A stretch of DNA of 24,063 bases from a virus. A program made the position numbers and the translations under genes. The DNA is taken from the IMG/VR virus record IMGVR_UViG_3300010373_000138, positions 1 through 24,063 of that record; one strand, 5' to 3'. The notes below the pieces were generated by a model. It was not told where the DNA came from. It saw nothing but the letters and a program-made list of their open reading frames with translations, and ran no database searches. Below, one piece after another: positions 20,563 to 24,063 of this stretch (positions within the stretch are counted from its first letter, which is position 1; every line of letters starts with the position of its first letter).

Positions 20563-20646
20563 CGAAATGTTTGCTTTTTTTAACAACACTATTCCGAATA
20601 CGATGAAAGCTCCTTTAGGGGGAGCTTTCGGATCGGCGCCGTTTTT
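20563..20646 (+). ncRNA. Possible short antisense RNA
   Basis: A promoter at 20528-20556 and a terminator-like hairpin ending in Ts at 20641-20646 would define an RNA of about 85 bases. Its 3' part is complementary to the last codons of the MUG113-type gene, which ends at 20615. This resembles the arrangement of lambda OOP RNA, a short antisense RNA in an early control region. No expression evidence exists. Confidence 0.35.
20601..20646 (+). terminator. Strong hairpin with downstream T-run
   Basis: GAAAGCTCC (20605-20613) pairs perfectly with GGAGCTTTC (20621-20629) around TTTAGGG, and CGAT/ATCG extends the stem after a GG bulge. GGCGCCG and six Ts (20641-20646) follow on the plus strand. 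On the minus strand the hairpin covers the stop of the gene ending at 20615 but has no T-run, so the terminator reads better rightward. Confidence 0.45.
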
Positions 20647-21181
20647 TGGATTTTGGGGGCCGCTGCAATTTGGAGAGATAGACGCGATATTGGCGAAGAC
20701 CGACTTTGATGCCGCGAATAGAATCACTATCAATCAGCTTCTGGCGATCACCCCATTTAACCAAATCGAATACAGAAACATTATTTGTTTTCATTATTTC
20801 CGTGAAAATCGGCCAATTTTCATGCGTATAGTGGGGCTTCACTCGAAAATATGCTCTTCTCAGTTTCTCGTTAAAGGCGGAGTCGATAAGGGCATTGGCA
20901 TCAAATTTTCCGCATTTTTTATCAATAAACCTGGTCAATTCATCGACCGCCTTAAACCATTCCCCGCGTATTTTAGCTGTTGTGAACTGTTTGTGAATTT
21001 TACGTTCATCACTGAATGTGCCAAGAAAGAAGCCCAACAGGGAAAGATCATATGGAGTATGAGATTGGACAATTTTCGCGCGCTCCATTGGGTGACGGCG
21101 AGTAATTCCAATTTTTATGGCACCGTTCTTTCCGGCTTGCATAAAATATATAAAACCTTTGGCAGAACTATTTTTTTGCAC
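20615..21181 (-). CDS. MUG113/T5orf172-type protein (GIY-YIG-related)
   Basis: The N-terminal 90 residues fit the T5orf172/MUG113 family: GFIYFMQAGKNGAIKIGITR (GIY-YIG-like start, with Arg in R-x-P), SLLGFFLGTFSDERKIHKQF and RGEWFKAVDELTRFI. These are distant relatives of GIY-YIG nucleases found in many phages. The C-terminal 90 residues are basic and unassigned, ending KSKKRRRSESSP. The start is GTG 21181, with AAGGTG about nine bases upstream and a 14-bp overlap with the regulator gene; the next ATG would cut into the first strand of the domain. It may be a nuclease or DNA-binding protein; activity is unproven. Confidence 0.75.
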   Translation of the reverse strand: MQKNSSAKGFIYFMQAGKNGAIKIGITRRHPMERAKIVQSHTPYDLSLLGFFLGTFSDERKIHKQFTTAKIRGEWFKAVDELTRFIDKKCGKFDANALIDSAFNEKLRRAYFRVKPHYTHENWPIFTEIMKTNNVSVFDLVKWGDRQKLIDSDSIRGIKVGLRQYRVYLSKLQRPPKSKKRRRSESSP

Positions 21182-21395
21182 TTTTCTTCACCTTTTTCGA
21201 AGGAGGAGAATTCTCAAAAAAATCAGCCGGACCTATACCAATATTGTTATTACGCGCCCAATCGAGCAAGGTTTGCTGATGTGATGCAGGAATAATCTCC
21301 CATTGCGAAACTGCCCCAGGCGTAATGCCGCAAATACCAGCTACGACCACCACTCCACCGAATGCGGAGACAATTTTATCTTTAATTTCACTCAT
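21168..21395 (-). CDS. Cro/YdaS-like helix-turn-helix regulator, 75 aa
   Basis: The product MSEIKDKIVSAFGGVVVVAG has the form of YdaS/Cro-type proteins: GG near residue 14, an HTH (ICGITPGAVSQWEIIPASHQ) with the characteristic AVSQWE recognition helix, and a basic tail (PSKKVKKSAKK). It is divergent from the CI-like repressor, the classic immunity arrangement, and heads the leftward early operon. AAGGA lies immediately against the ATG, too close to act as a ribosome site. The promoter TTGCAT-N17-TAAATT ends six bases before the ATG, so a leaderless message is likely. The operator at 21402-21420 covers the -10. Confidence 0.8.
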   Translation of the reverse strand: MSEIKDKIVSAFGGVVVVAGICGITPGAVSQWEIIPASHQQTLLDWARNNNIGIGPADFFENSPPSKKVKKSAKK

Positions 21396-21401
21396 TCCTT
21401 C

Positions 21402-21430
21402 AATTTAGGTTATCTAAATTCAGAATGCAA
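21402..21430 (-). promoter_or_regulatory. Leftward early promoter with perfect operator
   Basis: On the minus strand TTGCAT (21425-21430) is followed after 17 bases by TAAATT (21402-21407). The operator AATTTAG-GTTAT-CTAAATT (21402-21420), with perfect 7-bp arms, covers the -10 and spacer. Repressor bound here would block the Cro-like gene and the whole leftward operon. Confidence 0.6.
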
Positions 21431-21460
21431 GAGGAATTTATAAGTTCTAAATATACAGGT

Positions 21461-21475
21461 TTTAGTTTTTCTAAT
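21461..21475. promoter_or_regulatory. Weaker operator-like site before the repressor gene
   Basis: TTTAG-TTTTT-CTAAT repeats the TTTAG-N5-CTAAA form with one arm mismatch. It lies 57 bp from the perfect site and 12 bp before the repressor ATG, over its ribosome-binding region, suggesting feedback on repressor expression. Confidence 0.4.
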
Positions 21476-21486
21476 AGGATGGCCCC

Positions 21487-22044
21487 ATGGCTTATGAACA
21501 CTTAAAGAAACTGCTTGCCAAAAACGGCATGAAACAAGCGGATTTGGCGCAGTTAATTAATCGCAGCGCCGCTGTTGTTACCAATCTATTTCAAGGCGTG
21601 AGAAGCCTCCAGGTAGAAGAGGTGGAAAGAATTGCCAGTTATTTTCAAGTGACCACTAATTTTGTGCTTTATGGCGAAGTGCCGAGAGAGTATATCTCCA
21701 TTAAAGGCACTATAAGGGGGGATGATATAGTGGAGCTTCTAGATGCCGACCAAGTAGAACGCGTGGATTTACCACCTGACGTTGCGACTGGTGTATTTTC
21801 CTGCGCTTATAGATATTCTAGCAAGAATTGGCTATGCTTGGTGGGGGCTAGAATAATGGGAAATTGTGACGATTTTTCCGATACTCCTTATATAGTGAAA
21901 ATAAAAAACGGAGAAACGGTGCTTTGCTATATTCGGCGCGGGCATCAAGTAAATCATTACAATCTTCTTCAAGATAAGACCCTCATAGAGAATGTTCAAA
22001 TCGAGTGGTGTGAGCCTGTAGAACGCATAATCACTAGACTGTAA
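21487..22044 (+). CDS. CI-like phage repressor with degenerate S24-type C-terminal domain
   Basis: The 185-aa product has an N-terminal HTH (residues 3-60: YEHLKKLLAKNGMKQADLAQ, SAAVVTNLFQGVRSLQVEE). A linker and C-terminal domain follow with the outline of S24 repressors (ISIKGTIRGDDIVELLDAD, then FSCAYRYSSKNWLCLVGAR and YIVKIKNGETVLCYIRRG). The G-x-S-M nucleophile motif and catalytic Lys of self-cleaving repressors are not visible; VGARIMGN stands at the Ser position. RecA-stimulated autocleavage therefore seems unlikely, and induction may use an antirepressor. ATG 21487 has AGGA eight bases upstream. Operators at 21402, 21461, 22128 and 22163 flank the gene. Confidence 0.8.
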   Translation: MAYEHLKKLLAKNGMKQADLAQLINRSAAVVTNLFQGVRSLQVEEVERIASYFQVTTNFVLYGEVPREYISIKGTIRGDDIVELLDADQVERVDLPPDVATGVFSCAYRYSSKNWLCLVGARIMGNCDDFSDTPYIVKIKNGETVLCYIRRGHQVNHYNLLQDKTLIENVQIEWCEPVERIITRL

Positions 22045-22066
22045 TTCCACCCCATTTTTTACAGGA

Positions 22067-22091
22067 CTGTATTGATTCCATACCAATACAG
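22067..22091 (+). terminator. Hairpin after the repressor gene, possible terminator
   Basis: CTGTATTG (22067-22074) pairs perfectly with CAATACAG (22084-22091) around a 9-base loop, 22 bp after the repressor stop. A run of six Ts follows only about ten bases later (CCTTTTTTAT), so it is a weak or unusual rho-independent terminator. It would separate repressor transcription from the early operon starting at 22205. Confidence 0.45.
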
Positions 22092-22127
22092 CAAAAATCA
22101 CCTTTTTTATCAGTTACAAGAAAATAT

Positions 22128-22177
22128 TTTAGGTAATCTGAATTTTCCGCTTGCGTTGCTCGTTTAGATAATCTAAA
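22128..22177 (+). promoter_or_regulatory. Rightward early promoter region with two operators
   Basis: TTTAG-GTAAT-CTGAA (22128-22142, one mismatch) and TTTAG-ATAAT-CTAAA (22163-22177, perfect arms) lie 35 bp apart before the gene at 22205. The second overlaps a -10-like TAGATA (22165-22170). The -35 is poor (TTTTCC 22143-22148, 16-base spacer). Repressor binding would shut the rightward early genes. Confidence 0.55.
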
Positions 22178-22204
22178 GTGTCCTCAAGATCAACGGAGGA
22201 CATT

Positions 22205-22363
22205 ATGGAAAACACCACATACCAAATCATCGACGGCCAAACCGGGAAAAAGATCGGGAGCATTTACAAATACGCTCAGCGCAATCGCGCTCGTAACCGC
22301 GCCGAGCGGGTGAATCAAGAATACGGCGCGCATCGTTACTCCGCTAGACCGATCTTTGCGTAG
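22205..22363 (+). CDS. Small basic protein, 52 aa, first rightward early gene
   Basis: The product begins MENTTYQIIDGQTGKKIGSI. Its second half is Arg-rich and helical (YAQRNRARNRAERVNQEYGA) and it ends ARPIFA. ATG 22205 has GGAGG followed by ACATT, a strong site. It lies directly after the operator pair and so is probably the first repressor-controlled rightward gene. The basic helix suggests nucleic-acid binding. Early phage antiterminators or modulators can look like this, but no family is recognised. Confidence 0.65.
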   Translation: MENTTYQIIDGQTGKKIGSIYKYAQRNRARNRAERVNQEYGAHRYSARPIFA

Positions 22364-22374
22364 GAGATTTGGTC

Positions 22375-22590
22375 ATGAAAACCCAACGCCAGATACGCAA
22401 ATCCACGCAGGAGAGATTCTCTGGAATCTCGATTGAGGCAAGTATCGCGCTCGAAAACCGCCGTGCGGCAATGGAGGCGGAAACTGTTGCCTTTATGCTT
22501 CAGGATATGGACACCTCCAAATTTGGGGCGGAAAAGGACGCTGCCGCATGTGGATACGCTCCCAAGGAGGCCCGCGATGAGCGCCGCTGA
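22375..22590 (+). CDS. Small phage early protein, 71 aa, unknown function
   Basis: The product begins MKTQRQIRKSTQERFSGISI. It has an acidic helical middle (ASIALENRRAAMEAETVAFM) and a charged end. ATG 22375 has AGGAG nine bases upstream. Its end overlaps the next gene by 14 bp, where that gene's AAGGAGG ribosome site is located. It is part of the rightward early operon. No family is recognised. Confidence 0.6.
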   Translation: MKTQRQIRKSTQERFSGISIEASIALENRRAAMEAETVAFMLQDMDTSKFGAEKDAAACGYAPKEARDERR

Positions 22591-22957
22591 GCATACGAAG
22601 GGGCCGTTGATGGTTCACTGGAACAAAGGCGATGGTGACTTCCATCATCTCGTTCCAGCTAACCAGCAGCATGAGCTGATCGCCAAGGTTAACGCCTACG
22701 CTCCGACCGACGGGGACATGGAAACCGAAGGAAAAGCCAACGCCCTGCGCCTCGCCGTCTGCTGGAACGCCCTCAGCGCCCTGACGACTGAGCAGATCAA
22801 GGGCGGGGTGGTGCAGGAGCTTTTAGCCGCTCTCGATGATGTGCGAGATAGCCTTGAATATGTAAACACAGCCCACCCGGAAGCCACAGGGTTTGGTGTG
22901 CGCCGCAATCTTTCGCAACGCATAACATCGATTCTCGCTCAATGGGGGAAAAAATGA
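22577..22957 (+). CDS. Phage early protein, 126 aa, unknown function
   Basis: The product begins MSAAEHTKGPLMVHWNKGDG. Its body (HELIAKVNAYAPTDGDMETE, ANALRLAVCWNALSALTTEQ) has a pattern common in phage early proteins that start with HTPGPW/HTKGP-like segments followed by an ADA-L-x-A-x-N-A helix. Function of that group is unknown. The C-terminus is helical (LLAALDDVRDSLEYVN). ATG 22577 has AAGGAGG six bases upstream; the longer open frame has no support. The gene overlaps the next as ATGA. Confidence 0.75.
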   Translation: MSAAEHTKGPLMVHWNKGDGDFHHLVPANQQHELIAKVNAYAPTDGDMETEGKANALRLAVCWNALSALTTEQIKGGVVQELLAALDDVRDSLEYVNTAHPEATGFGVRRNLSQRITSILAQWGKK

Positions 22958-23385
22958 CCAGCTTTCTCCCCATGCTGCTTGGCCCCGGCGACTTCGATCC
23001 GCCGCCAGAGGATGAAAAGGATCACTGCCATATCTGCCAGGCGGAATGCCATATAGACGCCATGGAATGCGATTTGGCGCTAGACGCGAACCTTTGCGCG
23101 ATTGCTCCGAGGCGTTGGAAGAAGAACGCGAAACTGAACTTAATGAAGGAGATTAACATGAAACCCTCTATCACCCCCGAAAAACCTAAATCCAACGGCC
23201 AGATACGCGCATGGTTACGCGGCGCGTTTACTGCGGTTTCCATAATCTCCCTCGCTGTGAATGTGGCGATATGGAGAGGGAATCTGGCTGTTCACTCCGC
23301 ACAGGAAGCGCAAGCAACGGAGGGCGATGTTACCGCCGCTGCCGAGGCAACGAAGCCCATCAAGCTTAGCCGGAACGGTCGATAG
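22954..23385 (+). CDS. Small Cys-rich protein with C-terminal membrane segment, 143 aa
   Basis: The N-terminal part has a possible zinc site (HCHICQAECHIDAMECD, residues about 24-42). The second part begins MKPSITPEKPKSNGQIRAWL and carries one membrane helix (AFTAVSIISLAVNVAIW) followed by an Ala/Glu-rich polar tail. The internal ATG 23158 has AAGGAG eight bases upstream, so a separate 75-aa membrane protein may be made from the same frame. The two parts may have been independent genes before loss of a stop. Start ATG 22954 overlaps the previous stop as ATGA. No family is recognised. Confidence 0.6.
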   Translation: MTSFLPMLLGPGDFDPPPEDEKDHCHICQAECHIDAMECDLALDANLCAIAPRRWKKNAKLNLMKEINMKPSITPEKPKSNGQIRAWLRGAFTAVSIISLAVNVAIWRGNLAVHSAQEAQATEGDVTAAAEATKPIKLSRNGR

Positions 23386-23387
23386 TC

Positions 23388-23582
23388 ATGGCTACCAAGA
23401 TGAACAAGAGCGATGCCAGGAAGTTTGCGGATACTTATGTGCATATGGTTGAGAAGGTTCATGAGCATTTGTACGGAGACGCGAATAAAGCGGATCGCTC
23501 AGGCGCTAAAAAAGAAATTTCCCATGTGCTAGTCGCGCTTCAGGAAGCCGGTATTGCAATCGAAAAAGCGAATGGATTATAA
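23388..23582 (+). CDS. Small helical protein, 64 aa, unknown function
   Basis: The product begins MATKMNKSDARKFADTYVHM. It appears fully helical with alternating charges (VEKVHEHLYGDANKADRSGA, KKEISHVLVALQEAGIAIEK). ATG 23388 follows the preceding stop by two bases; only a weak GGAACGG is upstream. It is in the rightward early operon. No family is recognised. Confidence 0.6.
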   Translation: MATKMNKSDARKFADTYVHMVEKVHEHLYGDANKADRSGAKKEISHVLVALQEAGIAIEKANGL

Positions 23583-23584
23583 TT

Positions 23585-24063
23585 ATGAAAATAACATCAG
23601 AATGGCTGAAGAAAAATAACGCATGCGATGATGGTTATTCTTGGTTTTCCCAGAACTTCCCCGCAGATTCCGAAATCGAGCCGCTTTTTTCAAAGTTAGC
23701 GGAAGATAAACGCGATGATTGGGCAAATTGGATTCTGTTCCGAATTTCCGATCAGACGGACTTTGCCACGCACCTGAAGTTGTGGATTGGCCTTTGCATA
23801 AAGCGTGATGGAGAAGTCAGCACGACGGGCGACGAAGCGCACAGCAGCACGACGGGCTGGCGAGCGCACAGCAGCACGACGGGCTGGCGAGCGCACAGCA
23901 GCACGACGGGCGACGAAGCGCACAGCAGCACGACGGGCGGGGGAGCGCACAGCAGCACGACGGGCGACGAAGCGCACAGCAGCACGACGGGCTGGCGAGC
24001 GCACAGCAGCACGACGGGCGACGAAGCGCACAGCAGCACGACGGGCGGGGGAGCGCACAGCAG
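23585..24063 (+). CDS. Protein with STTG-xx-AHS nine-residue repeats, C-terminus cut by window edge
   Basis: An open frame from ATG 23585 runs off the window. The first 78 residues form an N-terminal domain starting MKITSEWLKKNNACDDGYSW, with the pattern W-L-x4-A-C-x2-G-x3-F that I recall from phage and prophage proteins carrying low-complexity C-termini. From Ser79 the protein is nine tandem repeats STTG-xx-AHS, where xx is Asp-Glu, Trp-Arg or Gly-Gly. Nine-residue Gly/Ser/Thr repeats suit a beta-solenoid or other fibrous fold. The opposite strand is also open because of the repeats but looks like a shadow. A role in host or DNA mimicry, or in binding, is unproven. Confidence 0.7.
   Translation, partial: MKITSEWLKKNNACDDGYSWFSQNFPADSEIEPLFSKLAEDKRDDWANWILFRISDQTDFATHLKLWIGLCIKRDGEVSTTGDEAHSSTTGWRAHSSTTGWRAHSSTTGDEAHSSTTGGGAHSSTTGDEAHSSTTGWRAHSSTTGDEAHSSTTGGGAHS
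23819..24063 (+). repeat. Nine perfect 27-bp tandem repeats with a 6-base variable slot
   Basis: Each unit reads AGCACGACGGGC, six variable bases, then GCGCACAGC. The nine units carry GACGAA, TGGCGA, TGGCGA, GACGAA, GGGGGA, GACGAA, TGGCGA, GACGAA, GGGGGA. Outside the slot every unit is identical. Units 3-6 and 7-9 follow the same order, suggesting duplication of a 108-bp block. The array continues past the window end. Confidence 0.95.

Noticed and set aside
20525-21295. 256-codon plus-strand frame opposite the MUG113-type gene
   Set aside because: It starts at TTG, has unusual Phe/Ile/Asn-rich composition and lies antisense to a family-matching protein.
23696-24058. Long minus-strand frame with RRAAVRSPA-type repeats
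   Set aside because: It is the antisense of the 27-bp repeat array; the plus frame has a normal N-terminal domain, start codon and operon position.
23819-24063. CRISPR-like array
   Set aside because: Units abut with no spacers of 25-40 bp, the six variable bases recur in three states, and the array is in frame within a gene.

Overview
The window reads as part of a temperate tailed bacteriophage or prophage. It has a P22-type portal, a large terminase interrupted by an intein, a candidate scaffold, a major capsid protein, a CI-like repressor facing a small Cro/YdaS-like regulator, and many short, overlapping early genes. The host is probably an alphaproteobacterium. The evidence is a GapR (DUF2312) homologue, an LPD29-domain protein, a repressor of the type common in that class, and a CtrA-like TTAA-N7-TTAA box at promoter spacing. 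The host assignment is an inference. No integrase, lysis cassette, tRNA or CRISPR array is visible.

Layout: 1-11086 is the leftward (minus) morphogenesis block. In transcription order it holds a candidate small terminase, TerL with intein, four small unknown genes, portal, a tiny possible gene remnant, an MKKGG-motif protein, a 59-aa protein, a GroES-like co-chaperonin, a candidate scaffold, a 189-aa protein, a head protein, the major capsid protein and a decoration-like protein cut by the window edge. Candidate promoters lie before TerS, TerL, portal and the 189-aa gene. 11384-12050 is a control region with an XRE regulator and six copies of a 17-bp TGT-N11-ACA operator-like site. 12051-15419 is a rightward set of small early/accessory genes. 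It includes a 260-bp gene-free stretch dense in RNA hairpins and a membrane-protein gene broken at, or frameshifted on, a run of seven Ts.

15416-21395 is a leftward early operon of tightly overlapping genes (many ATGA junctions): Cro-like regulator, MUG113/T5orf172-type protein, N4 gp49/Sf6 gp66 family protein, GapR-like protein, zinc-finger proteins, VRR-NUC nuclease, NrdR-like zinc ribbon and a VapE-type helicase. The rightward repressor gene (21487-22044) is flanked by operators of the form TTTAG-N5-CTAAA. Closely related TTGAG-N5-CTCAA sites cover the TerL promoter, so one repressor circuit may control both early and late transcription. 22205-24063 is a rightward run of short genes ending in a gene built of perfect 27-bp repeats with a two-codon variable slot, cut by the window end.

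Protein family assignments come from recognising motifs by eye. No database search was run. Starts were chosen by ribosome-binding sites and gene overlaps and are often shorter than the longest open frame.
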